Shown here: one piece after another, positions 47,275 through 55,745 of the stretch
Layout of the letters: every line of letters begins with the position of its first letter
How positions within the stretch are numbered: position 1 is the stretch's first letter
Origin: Marinobacter qingdaonensis
Lineage (GTDB): Bacteria > Pseudomonadota > Gammaproteobacteria > Pseudomonadales > Oleiphilaceae
Length of the DNA stretch: 64,000 nucleotides
Assembly: GCF_034555935.1 (NCBI RefSeq)
Contig: NZ_JAYDCJ010000001.1
Coordinates: forward strand, 434,001-498,000
Direction of reading: 5' to 3'
Program-made: the position numbers and the translations under genes
Notes under the pieces: model-generated
Seen by the model: only the letters and a program-made list of their open reading frames with translations
What the model was told of the DNA's origin: nothing
Database searches by the model: none

Positions 47275-49484
47275 CAGGCGTTCGAGTTTCCTGTATCGGT
47301 TGGCGAATCAATCTGTTGCAGGCCGTGGATCAGCAGCCGCTGGTCCAGCTTCTCCCGCAGCCCGGTGGGGCGCTCAAGCCCCATTCGGGCCAGCAACGTC
47401 CCATAGCGGTCGTGCTCGTCCCGGGCCCGGACGGCGTGCCACAGGGTCGTCAGTTTACCACGACGGGTCGCCGTTGCGGCCTTCAGGGTTTTAAGGGCTT
47501 TCCCTAACGTCAGTTCCTCATCGGTGAAATCCCGACCGAAGGGAAACGCCGGGAACAGCTGCTCTTCCCCGCTGCCGGCGACCACCGAGCGCACCGCCTC
47601 GGGCGTGTTGCCGCACCAATCCTCGGGCAGGCGGAATCCCGGATCGACCTTGCCGGCCTTCTGCGCCTGCTTCAGCAGGCCCGGCTGGAACCGGGAGTCG
47701 GCGATCCGGATCAGCTGCAGGTAGACCTGTTCGTCCGATTGGCCGCGCAGGTCGGCGATGCCGTATTCGGTAATGACGATATCCCGCAGGTGGCGGGGAA
47801 TGGTGCAGTGAGCGTAGTTGAAAACGATGTTGGACAGGGTTTGCCCGCCGCTGTGGCGGGTGGCCCGCAGACAGAGAATGGAACGGGCCCCGGGCAGTTC
47901 GTGGGCCATGGCGACAAAGTTGTACTGCCCGCCGACTCCACTGACCACGCGGCCGTCTTCCAGGCCATCGGACACCGCCGCGCCACCCAGGGTGTACATC
48001 ATCGCGGAATTGATGAACCGGCTGTGCACCCGCTGCGCCGCTTTCAGACGCTGGTTGCCGTAGCGATGGTCGTACAGGTGGTTGATGAAGTTCACGCTGG
48101 TCATGCAGATGCGCTGGCGCTGCTCGGCGTCCAGTTCCCTGAGCGCCTGGTAGAAGCGCTCCGGCCCGACGTAGAAGCCACCGTGCATGGCCACACCACC
48201 CTTGAGCCGCCGCCCCAGGGCCAGCACTTCGATGGCCTGGCGGGCCTCGGGATCGTCCAGATCCCCCTCCACCGACTGGCCATTGACCAGAAGCCGGCCG
48301 CCCTTGAACTGGACCGCCTCCTTGAACACACCGACGCTGACCAGCCAGCTGACATCCCGGGCCCGGAGCGGGGAATCGATCAGGCGGGCGCGCCGCAGCA
48401 CGTCCAGCGACCCCATGGACACCTGCTCATCCAGCTCACCGGCGTTGATCAGTACCTGCAGGTCGGCGTGGTCGAACACCTCGCGCCGGAGGATGCCCGC
48501 CTGCATCAGATGCAGGAAGCCGTCCACCATCATCTCGCTGCACCCGTACAGGCCCCGCTCGAATGGCCCCGTGCCACCCTCCTCGCGCACCACCGGAAAC
48601 CGCTCGCCCACGCGGAGCTGATCATAAACCGCACGCCAGTCGCCGTTGCGCTGGTGCCGGAGGATGGTGCTGTGCACCAGCGCCGCGCCCAGCGAGCCGA
48701 TCCCCACCTGCAGGGTGCCGCCATCGCGCAGCAAGGCGCTGGCGTAGAACCCTATCAGATGGTCCTCGGGGCTGATCGCCATTTCCGGCGCCGAAAACAG
48801 CGGATAGTCGGTCGCGGGCTGCTCGAACACCAGATCAAAGTCCGACGCATGAACGGCCGCGTGCCGGTCCAGCCAGGGCAAATTGCGATTCAGCTCCGCC
48901 ACCAGCGCGACCGGCGTACCCTGGGCCTGCCGCTCGCGCAGCAGCGGCATCAGGTCCAGGGTCAGATCGGGATTGCAGCTCAGGCTGACCATACCGGGTT
49001 TGCCAACGGCGTCCCCGGGCGCCACCATCTGGGCCACCACATTCACCCCCTGGGCCATCAGGTCTCGCACCGCGTGGGTGTAATTGCTGCAGACGTAGTG
49101 CCGCTGCTGGGAGGTGTTGTTCAGATAGTTGCCGGCTTTGAAGAAGAACTCGGAGACCCGGACGTTGTCCGGCAGCCGATTGCCGACCACATCCCGGGCG
49201 TAAGCCAGCTCCGGGATGGCACCATAGAGGCGTTCGGCAAAGGGCTCCAGGAATCGGCGCTCGAGGGAGGAGGAGCCTTTGGGCGCCAGCAGCGACAACG
49301 CGGTGACGATGTGCAACTGCAGCTCCGGGTCGTCCTTGGCGCGCTGATACAGGGCATTGACGAACCGGATGGGCTTACCCAGGCCCAGGGGCAGGCCCAG
49401 GGTAATGGTCTTGCCAACCCGGGCGATCAGCTCATCCACACAGGCGTTCACATCGTTCGAACGACGACCGGTCTCCTCCGCCAT
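47274..49484 (-). CDS. Acetyl-CoA hydrolase/transferase family protein
   Basis: The 736-residue product belongs to the acetyl-CoA hydrolase/CoA-transferase family, shown by the C-terminal block GVGGQYNFVAMAHELPGARS, RHSGGQTLSNIVFNYAHCTIPRHLRDIVITEYGIADLRGQSDEQ. It is much longer than ordinary family members of about 500 residues, with extra sequence within and at the C-terminus (about 100 residues after the DLRGQSDEQ block). The start is ATG 49484 with AAGGAG seven bases upstream. Substrate (acetate, succinate or another acid) is not predictable. The FKBP gene is translationally coupled behind it. Confidence 0.88.
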   Translation of the reverse strand: MAEETGRRSNDVNACVDELIARVGKTITLGLPLGLGKPIRFVNALYQRAKDDPELQLHIVTALSLLAPKGSSSLERRFLEPFAERLYGAIPELAYARDVVGNRLPDNVRVSEFFFKAGNYLNNTSQQRHYVCSNYTHAVRDLMAQGVNVVAQMVAPGDAVGKPGMVSLSCNPDLTLDLMPLLRERQAQGTPVALVAELNRNLPWLDRHAAVHASDFDLVFEQPATDYPLFSAPEMAISPEDHLIGFYASALLRDGGTLQVGIGSLGAALVHSTILRHQRNGDWRAVYDQLRVGERFPVVREEGGTGPFERGLYGCSEMMVDGFLHLMQAGILRREVFDHADLQVLINAGELDEQVSMGSLDVLRRARLIDSPLRARDVSWLVSVGVFKEAVQFKGGRLLVNGQSVEGDLDDPEARQAIEVLALGRRLKGGVAMHGGFYVGPERFYQALRELDAEQRQRICMTSVNFINHLYDHRYGNQRLKAAQRVHSRFINSAMMYTLGGAAVSDGLEDGRVVSGVGGQYNFVAMAHELPGARSILCLRATRHSGGQTLSNIVFNYAHCTIPRHLRDIVITEYGIADLRGQSDEQVYLQLIRIADSRFQPGLLKQAQKAGKVDPGFRLPEDWCGNTPEAVRSVVAGSGEEQLFPAFPFGRDFTDEELTLGKALKTLKAATATRRGKLTTLWHAVRARDEHDRYGTLLARMGLERPTGLREKLDQRLLIHGLQQIDSPTDTGNSNA

Positions 49485-49613
49485 CACCAAGCTCCTTATG
49501 GGTCTATCAGACTGCTAATAACGAGCGATGATCACACGACAAAAAGACCCTGGCAATGCGCCAGATCATGATTTTTCGGGGATTTTCGGCGGGAAGGAAG
49601 CGCTGGATCGGCT

Positions 49614-49937
49614 TCAGAAGTTCCACTTGAGGTTCAGGCAGGCACCTTCGTTAAGCAGGGCGATGCCGTGGTCCGGTTGCGCCGGCTCGGAGGCGTAGCG
49701 CTTGCCCTCGCCAGCGGGCCTGCTCAGGGTGAGGGTCAGCAGGCGCGAGCCCAGTTCGCTGAACGCCTCCGTGGGATCGTTGTCGAAGTCCCCGGACATG
49801 CGCTCCTGCAGCTCGTAGATGTCCTCGGTGGTGACGACCTCGCCAATATCGTCAAATACGCGCTCAGCGGCTTCGGCGCGGACAACAAAAGCGACCAGAT
49901 TGAGTGCGAGCAGGGCGACAAAGAGGCGAATAATCAT
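49614..49937 (-). CDS. Small secreted hypothetical protein
   Basis: The 107-residue product has an N-terminal signal peptide (IRLFVALLALNLVAFVVRAEA) with cleavage likely near AEA-AER. The mature part is acidic in its first half (FDDIGEVVTTEDIYELQERMSGDFDNDPTEAF) and has a single cysteine near the C-terminus. I do not recognise a family. It is monocistronic; the gap after it on the minus strand (49501-49613) contains nothing I can support. Confidence 0.6.
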   Translation of the reverse strand: MIIRLFVALLALNLVAFVVRAEAAERVFDDIGEVVTTEDIYELQERMSGDFDNDPTEAFSELGSRLLTLTLSRPAGEGKRYASEPAQPDHGIALLNEGACLNLKWNF

Positions 49938-50111
49938 GATACTTCTACAACCTTTAATGAGCTGGCAATCTTAGAGATTCATTAGGCTAAAGTCTAATCA
50001 TTAAAGGCCAGAAAGATGTGAAACTGCACACATTTACGCCAGTATTTTGTCAGCGAATACCTGCTTTTTTGTCAATAAATAATCCTGAATATTACAGCGT
50101 GTAACACCGAG

Positions 50112-50138
50112 CCGGACCTCGCCGGCGGCGAGGCCCGG
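50112..50138. other. Hairpin after tas-like gene
   Basis: A 12-bp inverted repeat with one mismatch (50112-50123 and 50127-50138, loop GGC) lies just beyond the stop of the aldo/keto reductase gene. No T run follows, so intrinsic termination is uncertain. The rest of the 211-bp gap up to the small secreted gene is AT-rich and shows nothing further that I can name. Confidence 0.45.
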
Positions 50139-50148
50139 AATCAGGGAG

Positions 50149-51186
50149 TTACGGGCAGGGGAAGGTGTGTTCCCCGTGCAGCGCCTCGATCGCATCGAGC
50201 ACCTCGTCACTCAGGACCACCTCGGCCGAACCGACGTTTTCCTTGAGCTGCGTCATGGTGGTGGCACCGATGATGTTACTGGTGACGAAACTCCGGCTGT
50301 TCACGTACGCCAGGGCCAGCTGGGTTGGCGTCAGCCCGTGCGCATGGGCCAGTTCCACATAGGCCCGGGTCGCCGCCATGCCGCGATCACTGGTGTAGCG
50401 GCTAAAGCGTTCGAACAGGGTGAGCCGCCCCTCCGCCGGCCAAGTGTCGGCCAGGTACTTGCCCGTCAGCATGCCAAACGCCAGCGGCGAATAGGCCAGC
50501 AGCCCCACCTGCTCCCGATGGGCAACTTCCGCCATGCCGACCTCGAACGAGCGGTTGAGCAGGTTGTAGGGGTTCTGGATGCTGACCGGCCGCGGCCAGT
50601 CGCGTTCGCGGGCCAGCCGGAGGTACTCCATGGTGCCCCAGGGCGTTTCGTTGGACAGGCCAACGTGGCGGATCTTGCCTTCCTCGACCAGCTCGGCCAG
50701 CGCCCCCAGGGTCTCCTCGATGGGCGTGAACTGCTCGTCCGGCTTGTGCTGATACCCCAGCTTGCCGAAGAAGTTGGCGTTCCGGTCGGGCCAGTGCACC
50801 TGGTAGAGATCAATGTAGTCGGTCTGCAGCCGTGTCAGGCTGGCCTCGCACGCCTCGCGGATGTGGGCCCGGGTCAGGCGCGGGCCGTTGCGCAGGTAAC
50901 TGAGGCCATTTCCCGGGCCGGCGACCTTGGAGGCAATCACCAGGTCGTCCCGGCGCCCCCGGCGGGCCAGCCAGTTGCCCAGGTAGCTTTCCGTCAGTCC
51001 CTGGGTTTCCGCCCGTGGCGGCACCGGGTACATCTCGGCCGCGTCAATGAAGTTCACCCCGGCCGAGGTGGCGTAATCCAGCTGCTCGAACGCCTCCGGC
51101 TCGGAGTTCTGCTGGCCCCAGGTCATGGTGCCCAGGCAAATCAGGCTGACATCCAGGTCGGTCTGTCCAAGTTTTCGGGTTTCCAT
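50149..51186 (-). CDS. tas: Tas-like NADP-dependent aldo/keto reductase
   Basis: The 345-residue TIM-barrel protein closely resembles E. coli Tas: METRKLGQTDLDVSLICLGTMTWGQQN, the catalytic Asp/Tyr region (NFIDAAEMYPVPPRAET), the Lys in VIASKVAGPG and His in LYQVHWPDRNANFFG. Tas was found by its effect on tyrosine auxotrophy in starved E. coli; the physiological substrate is unknown. It is divergent from the glycosyltransferase operon, so the Pho-type box between them could in principle affect it too. Confidence 0.92.
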   Translation of the reverse strand: METRKLGQTDLDVSLICLGTMTWGQQNSEPEAFEQLDYATSAGVNFIDAAEMYPVPPRAETQGLTESYLGNWLARRGRRDDLVIASKVAGPGNGLSYLRNGPRLTRAHIREACEASLTRLQTDYIDLYQVHWPDRNANFFGKLGYQHKPDEQFTPIEETLGALAELVEEGKIRHVGLSNETPWGTMEYLRLARERDWPRPVSIQNPYNLLNRSFEVGMAEVAHREQVGLLAYSPLAFGMLTGKYLADTWPAEGRLTLFERFSRYTSDRGMAATRAYVELAHAHGLTPTQLALAYVNSRSFVTSNIIGATTMTQLKENVGSAEVVLSDEVLDAIEALHGEHTFPCP

Positions 51187-51226
51187 AGTCTCTCCGCTGT
51201 CGGGTTTCGGGAACGGGTAAAGGGAA

Positions 51227-51253
51227 TGTCATGGGAATGTCGCAGAACTGTCA
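51227..51253 (+). promoter_or_regulatory. Tandem PhoB-type box upstream of the glycosyltransferase
   Basis: Three strong half-sites lie exactly 11 bp apart: TGTCA (51227), TGTCG (51238) and TGTCA (51249). Weaker matches GGTAA (51216) and TTTCG (51205) continue the 11-bp period upstream. The array ends 49 bp before the GTG start at 51303. A weak -10-like CACACT lies at 51265-51270. This is the same architecture as in front of olsB. Confidence 0.72.
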
Positions 51254-51302
51254 CGCCCCCTTTCCACACTGGGTACATGTCAGGGGAAGCACAGGAACCA
51301 TC

Positions 51303-52523
51303 GTGACCGATACCAGTCTGGCCACACGGCGCCAACAGCACATTACCATTGTATCTGAGACCTTTCCGCCGGAAATCAATGGCGTGGCGAATACACTCAG
51401 ACACCTTTGCCAGGGGCTGATGCAGCGTGGCCACCGGGTCTCGGTGATTCGTCCGCGCCAGCGCCACGAGCGCAAGGGCATGGTCGAAAGCGCCGGCCGG
51501 GCCCTGTTCAGCCACGAACACGTGGTCACCGGTCTGCCCCTGCCCGGCTACGCCGACCTGCGTTTCGGTCTCGCCCGCAGCGGCCAACTGCGCAAACTCT
51601 GGAAGCAGGACCGGCCCGACGCGGTCTACGTCGCCACCCAGGGGCCACTGGGGGTGGCCGCGGTCGGTGCCGCTCGGGCACTGGCCCTGCCGGTCAGCTC
51701 CGGTTTCCACACCAACTTCCACAGTTACAGCCGGTATTACGGCGTGGGCATTCTGGAACGGCTGCTGTGCGCCTATGGCCGCTGGTTCCACAACCGCACC
51801 GCAATCACCCTGGTGCCGACCCGCAAGATGGCACAAACCACCGCCGCCATGGGCATCAGGCCCACCGGACTCTGGAGCCGGGGCGTGGACTGCGGCCGGT
51901 TCGCACCGCACAAGCGCGACCAGGCGTTGCGGGCCCGCTGGGGTCTGGCCGCCAACGACCGCGCCGTGCTCTACGTCGGCCGGCTGGCGCCGGAGAAAAA
52001 CCTGCGTATGGCCGTGGCCTGTTACGAACGCATTCGCGCCCTGCACCCTCAGGCCAAATTCATTCTGGTGGGCGATGGCCCGCTGCGCCGGCAACTGGCG
52101 GACAAGCACCCGGACTACATCTTCTGTGGCACCCAGCGGGGCGAGGATCTGGCCCGCCACTACGCCTCCGGCGACCTGTTCCTGTTCCCCAGCAAGACCG
52201 ACACCTTTGGCAACGTGGTCCTGGAGGCCATGGCCAGCGGTCTGGCGGTGGTGGCGTTTGACGACGGCGCCGCCAGCGAGCACCTGCGCCATGAGGAAAA
52301 CGGCATGAAGGCGCCACTGAGCACGGACGAGGGGTTTGTCGACGGCGCGCTGCGCCTGGCCGACCAGCCCACCTTGCTGAATCGCCTTCGGGCCCAGGCC
52401 CGCCTGGACGCCCTTGAGCTGGACTGGAACTCGCAAATCGAGCAGTTCGAGCAACTGGTTTTCAATCAATCTGCCAGGACGGAATACCATGCCATCAACA
52501 AGCAGAGCATCTCGCTTCTTTGA
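51303..52523 (+). CDS. GT4-family glycosyltransferase (MgtA/SqdX-like)
   Basis: The 406-residue GT-B glycosyltransferase has the N-terminal acceptor domain (ITIVSETFPPEINGVANTLRHL) and a C-terminal nucleotide-sugar domain (LYVGRLAPEKNL, FLFPSKTDTFGNVVLEAMASG with the EX7E-type motif in its DX7E form). It resembles enzymes that glycosylate diacylglycerol or other lipids in glycolipid synthesis. Start GTG 51303 has AGGA six bases upstream. Its 3' end overlaps the PAP2 gene by 35 bp. The substrate is inferred, not shown; the Pho-type box suggests phosphate-starvation induction. Confidence 0.85.
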   Translation: MTDTSLATRRQQHITIVSETFPPEINGVANTLRHLCQGLMQRGHRVSVIRPRQRHERKGMVESAGRALFSHEHVVTGLPLPGYADLRFGLARSGQLRKLWKQDRPDAVYVATQGPLGVAAVGAARALALPVSSGFHTNFHSYSRYYGVGILERLLCAYGRWFHNRTAITLVPTRKMAQTTAAMGIRPTGLWSRGVDCGRFAPHKRDQALRARWGLAANDRAVLYVGRLAPEKNLRMAVACYERIRALHPQAKFILVGDGPLRRQLADKHPDYIFCGTQRGEDLARHYASGDLFLFPSKTDTFGNVVLEAMASGLAVVAFDDGAASEHLRHEENGMKAPLSTDEGFVDGALRLADQPTLLNRLRAQARLDALELDWNSQIEQFEQLVFNQSARTEYHAINKQSISLL

Positions 52524-53061
52524 ACAGGCAGACCAGCGTGAATACGCCTTCTGCCAGGCCATCAACCGCGTCGCCGGGGTACCCTCGGTACTGGGTTACT
52601 TTCGGCTGGTGAGTCGGCTCGGGGATGGCTGGTTCTGGTACGCCCTGATCCTGGCCTTGCCGTTCCTGGCGCCTCCACCGGGGCCGGCGCTGGCATTGCT
52701 GATGGCCCTGACCGGGCTGAGCTGCACCCTCACCTACAAGCTGCTGAAACGGTGGCTGATCCGTGAGCGACCGTTCATTTCCTTTCCGACCATCAACTGC
52801 GGCACACCGCCCCTGGACCGCTACAGCTTCCCGTCCGGCCACACCTTGCACGCGGTCTGCTTCCAGACCATGCTGTTTGTCGCGGTGCCGGCGTTGGCGC
52901 TGGCCATCCTGCCGTTCACGCTGAGCGTGGCGGCTTCGCGGGTGGTGCTGGGTCTGCACTACCCCACCGACGTGGCGGCGGGTGCGTTGATCGGCGGTCT
53001 GATGGGCTTTGCCGCCAGCCACTACCTGCTGGCGGACATGCAGCGACTGATGGCGGGGTAG
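52489..53061 (+). CDS. PAP2-family membrane phosphatase
   Basis: The 190-residue membrane protein has all three PAP2 phosphatase motifs: KRWLIRERP, YSFPSGHTLH and ASRVVLGLHYPTD. PAP2 enzymes dephosphorylate phosphatidate, undecaprenyl pyrophosphate or related lipid phosphates. Four to five membrane helices are evident. The ATG at 52489 lies inside the end of the glycosyltransferase gene, so the two are co-translated. Together they could turn phosphatidate into diacylglycerol and glycosylate it, which is inference. It converges on dinB with a 2-bp gap. Confidence 0.88.
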   Translation: MPSTSRASRFFEQADQREYAFCQAINRVAGVPSVLGYFRLVSRLGDGWFWYALILALPFLAPPPGPALALLMALTGLSCTLTYKLLKRWLIRERPFISFPTINCGTPPLDRYSFPSGHTLHAVCFQTMLFVAVPALALAILPFTLSVAASRVVLGLHYPTDVAAGALIGGLMGFAASHYLLADMQRLMAG

Positions 53062-53063
53062 TT

Positions 53064-54128
53064 TCAGTCGAACAGTCGCAACTGGGTCACCGGCGCCTCG
53101 TCGTTGCGGAACCGTACCCCCAACCCCAGTAGCCGCACCGGCCGGTCCTTGTCGCCCACCAGCTCCTGGAACAGCGGCAGGTAATCGGTCTCGGCCGGCT
53201 CACTCACCTGCTCCCGCACCCGCTCCAGGGTGTGGGTGGAAAAATCGCTGTAGCGAACCTTCACAAACAGTTTGTGGATCGGTTTCTGCCGGGCCTTACG
53301 GGCCAGGCGCCGGTTCAGGTCCGCCACCAGCGCGGCCAGCACCGACTCGCAGGCGGCCCGATCCGGCAGGTCCTGGGAAAAGGTGCGCTCCACGCTCACC
53401 GACTTGGCGATCCGGGACACCACCACCGGTCGCTCGTCCCGGCCGTAGGCCATTTCATGCAGGCGATAGCCCTGCTTGCCGAAGCGATCGACCAGGACCT
53501 GCGGCCCCACCGCCTGGATGTCGCCGCAGGTCTCGACCCCGAGCGCATGCAGTTTCGCCGCCGTCACCTGGCCCACGCCGAACAGCTTTTCCACCGGCAG
53601 GGCCCGGACAAAGCGGTCGACATCCTCCGGCCGGATGACGAACAGGCCGTCGGGTTTTTGCCAGTCACTGGCAATCTTGGCCAGGAACTTGTTCGGGGCC
53701 ACGCCGGCGGACACGGTGATCCCCACCTCCTTGCGGATGCGCTCCCGCAGGTAGCGCGCCATCAGGGTGGCACTGCCCTTGTGGTCGGTGATTTCAGACA
53801 CGTCCAGGAAGGCTTCGTCCAGGGACAGGGGTTCGACCAGATCGGTCAGTTCCCGCAAGATCGCCATCACCTGCTTGGAGGCGGCCTGGTAGCGCGCCAT
53901 GTCCGTGGGCACGGTCACCAGCCCCGGGCAGAGCCGCCGCGCCTCGCTGCCGGGCATGGCCGAGCGCACCCCAAACGCCCGCGCCTTGTAATTGCAGGTG
54001 GTCACCACCCCGCGCCCGCCGGCGCCCCCGACCGCCAGCGGTACCTCGCGCAGGCTGGGATCGTCCCGCATTTCCACCGCGGCGTAAAAGCAGTCGCAGT
54101 CCACGTGGATGATCTTGCGCTGAGGCAT
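53064..54128 (-). CDS. dinB: DNA polymerase IV
   Basis: DinB is a Y-family translesion polymerase. The 354-residue protein has the catalytic [18 protein letters not shown] block, the [11 protein letters not shown] motif, the [17 protein letters not shown] helix-hairpin region and the C-terminal little-finger domain. The ATG at 54128 is preferred; a TTG two codons upstream is also in frame. A LexA box lies 24 bp upstream, so it is SOS-induced. Confidence 0.97.
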   Translation of the reverse strand: MPQRKIIHVDCDCFYAAVEMRDDPSLREVPLAVGGAGGRGVVTTCNYKARAFGVRSAMPGSEARRLCPGLVTVPTDMARYQAASKQVMAILRELTDLVEPLSLDEAFLDVSEITDHKGSATLMARYLRERIRKEVGITVSAGVAPNKFLAKIASDWQKPDGLFVIRPEDVDRFVRALPVEKLFGVGQVTAAKLHALGVETCGDIQAVGPQVLVDRFGKQGYRLHEMAYGRDERPVVVSRIAKSVSVERTFSQDLPDRAACESVLAALVADLNRRLARKARQKPIHKLFVKVRYSDFSTHTLERVREQVSEPAETDYLPLFQELVGDKDRPVRLLGLGVRFRNDEAPVTQLRLFD

Positions 54129-54152
54129 GGGCAAAGGGCTCGCGTCAACATT

Positions 54153-54168
54153 CTGTACATTTATACAG
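54153..54168 (-). promoter_or_regulatory. LexA (SOS) box upstream of dinB
   Basis: The 16-bp palindrome reads CTGT, eight AT-rich bases, ACAG, an exact match to the gammaproteobacterial LexA core CTGT-N8-ACAG. It lies 24 bp from the dinB ATG. Confidence 0.88.
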
Positions 54169-54242
54169 CCTTGTATCTTAAGCTATCATGCTGAGAATGT
54201 CAGGAACCCTACCGTTCACCCGTTGACGCATTGTGAGGCGCC

Positions 54243-54521
54243 ATGACCAACCCCATTCCCAAAAACCAGCAAACCGAAATCGAAGCCGCCGCCTTCCGGC
54301 GCCTTGTGCAGCACCTGCGTGATCACACCGAGGTGCAGAACATCGACCTGATGAACCTGGCCGGCTTCTGCCGCAACTGCCTGTCGAAGTGGTACCGGGC
54401 CGAAGCCGACGCCCGCGGCATCGAACTGTCCGATCCGGATGCCCGCGAGATCATCTACGGCATGCCCTACGAGGAATGGAAGAGCCTCTATCAGACCGGC
54501 CCCAAGCAGGAACACAAGTGA
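54243..54521 (+). CDS. DUF1244 family protein
   Basis: The 92-residue protein matches the DUF1244 family by the block NIDLMNLAGFCRNCLSKWYRAEADARGI, which contains a CxxC pair, and YGMPYEEWKSLYQ. The family is small, cytosolic and of unknown function. Its stop codon TGA overlaps the start of the HopJ-family gene (TGATG). It is divergent from dinB. Confidence 0.92.
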   Translation: MTNPIPKNQQTEIEAAAFRRLVQHLRDHTEVQNIDLMNLAGFCRNCLSKWYRAEADARGIELSDPDAREIIYGMPYEEWKSLYQTGPKQEHK

Positions 54522-54901
54522 TGCATGTGAAGGAAGCGGTTCGGATTCACCTGGCCTCGGTTACCGCCGGCCATGCCCGCTTTGACGACACCCTGGCGCT
54601 GATTGCCGAGCATTTCGAATACCAGCCGGCCGGTTTCCACAACGGCGGTCTGTACAACGGCCCCGGCGAGAATGCCGGCTCCTGCCGGGTGTTCGCACTG
54701 GGCCAGCACTGCAACCTGTCGGAAACAGAGACCCTGAACCTGTTCGCCGAGCATTACCGTCAGGTCCAGGACGAGCCGGCCGGCGACAGCCACGGCAACA
54801 TCCGTCAGTTCATGGCCACCGGCTGGTCCGGCATCCGCTTCGACAGCGCCCCACTGCGCCCTCGGCCCGCGGCCAACACCAAGGAAGAGACCCATTCATG
54901 A
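54521..54901 (+). CDS. HopJ-type III effector family protein
   Basis: The 126-residue protein belongs to the HopJ family (PAGFHNGGLYNGPGENAGSCRVFALGQHCNLSETETLNLFAEHYRQV). Despite the name, chromosomal HopJ-family proteins occur in many free-living gammaproteobacteria without a type III system, and their role is unknown. The ATG at 54521 overlaps the DUF1244 stop, and its own stop overlaps the minC start (ATGA), so all three genes are translationally coupled. Confidence 0.88.
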   Translation: MHVKEAVRIHLASVTAGHARFDDTLALIAEHFEYQPAGFHNGGLYNGPGENAGSCRVFALGQHCNLSETETLNLFAEHYRQVQDEPAGDSHGNIRQFMATGWSGIRFDSAPLRPRPAANTKEETHS

Positions 54902-55668
54902 CCGACTCCACCACCTCCGGGGTGCAACAGGTTTTCCAGCTGAAAAGTGCCAGCGTGTCCATGACCGCCCTGGAACTGCATCACTTCGACCCGGACGATT
55001 TTGAGGCCACGCTCCGGGACAAGATCAGCCAGGCCCCGGGCTTCTTCAAGGACATCCCGATCATCATCAGCCTGGAGAAATACGAGGGCCTGGACAGCGA
55101 GCTGGATTTCTTCAAGATCATCGGCACCTGCCGACGGCACCAGATCCATGTGGTGGGTGTGCGCGGCGGCAACGACGACCAGCGCCGACTGGCCCGGGGC
55201 GCGGCCCTGGCGCTGCTGCCCGGTAACAGCCAGCGCGACCGCGCCCACGCGCCGGAATCGGAACCGGCCGACACGGCCAGCGCGGACGCCGCCGGCACAC
55301 CGGACGCCAAAGCCGCCGGTGCCGGCGAACCGGTTCCGGCCCGGGTGGTCAACCAGCCGGTGCGTTCCGGCCAGCAGATCTATGCCCCCGAGGGCGACCT
55401 GATCATCCTCGCCCCGGTGCAGGCGGGCGCCGAAGTGCTCGCCGCCGGCAATATCCACGTCTACGGCCCCCTGCGCGGGCGCGCCCTGGCGGGCATCCAC
55501 GGCGCCGAGTCGGCCCGGGTTTTCTGCCAATCCCTGGAGGCGGAGCTTGTGTCCATCGCCGGACACTATAAAATCTCCGAAGATCTTCAGGACAACGGCT
55601 GGAAGACGGCAGTACAGATCCAGCTCAGGGACGACCTGCTGGTGGTGACGCCACTGGACAAGGCCTGA
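54898..55668 (+). CDS. minC: Septum site-determining protein MinC
   Basis: MinC inhibits FtsZ polymerisation away from midcell and is carried by MinD. The 256-residue protein has the N-terminal FtsZ-inhibiting domain (about residues 1-115), an Ala/Pro-rich linker and a C-terminal beta-helix domain (GQQIYAPEGDLIILAPVQAGAEVLAAGNIHVYGPLRGRALAG). It overlaps the HopJ gene by 4 bp and precedes minD by 77 bp; a perfect 14-bp palindrome lies in that gap (55695-55708). Confidence 0.97.
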   Translation: MTDSTTSGVQQVFQLKSASVSMTALELHHFDPDDFEATLRDKISQAPGFFKDIPIIISLEKYEGLDSELDFFKIIGTCRRHQIHVVGVRGGNDDQRRLARGAALALLPGNSQRDRAHAPESEPADTASADAAGTPDAKAAGAGEPVPARVVNQPVRSGQQIYAPEGDLIILAPVQAGAEVLAAGNIHVYGPLRGRALAGIHGAESARVFCQSLEAELVSIAGHYKISEDLQDNGWKTAVQIQLRDDLLVVTPLDKA

Positions 55669-55694
55669 TATCAACACGGACTTCAACAACGTGA

Positions 55695-55708
55695 GCCGAC
55701 GCGTCGGC
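55695..55708. other. 14-bp perfect palindrome between minC and minD
   Basis: GCCGACGCGTCGGC is a perfect palindrome 26 bp after the minC stop and 37 bp before the minD start. It could be a protein-binding site or a small mRNA hairpin; no T run follows. Confidence 0.5.
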
Positions 55709-55745
55709 AGACACCACGAATCCACCGCGAAACAGGAATCTAACC

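Noticed and set aside
54521..54901. HopJ-family gene as evidence of a type III secretion pathway.
   Set aside because: No secretion genes are nearby, and chromosomal HopJ-family genes are common in non-pathogens.
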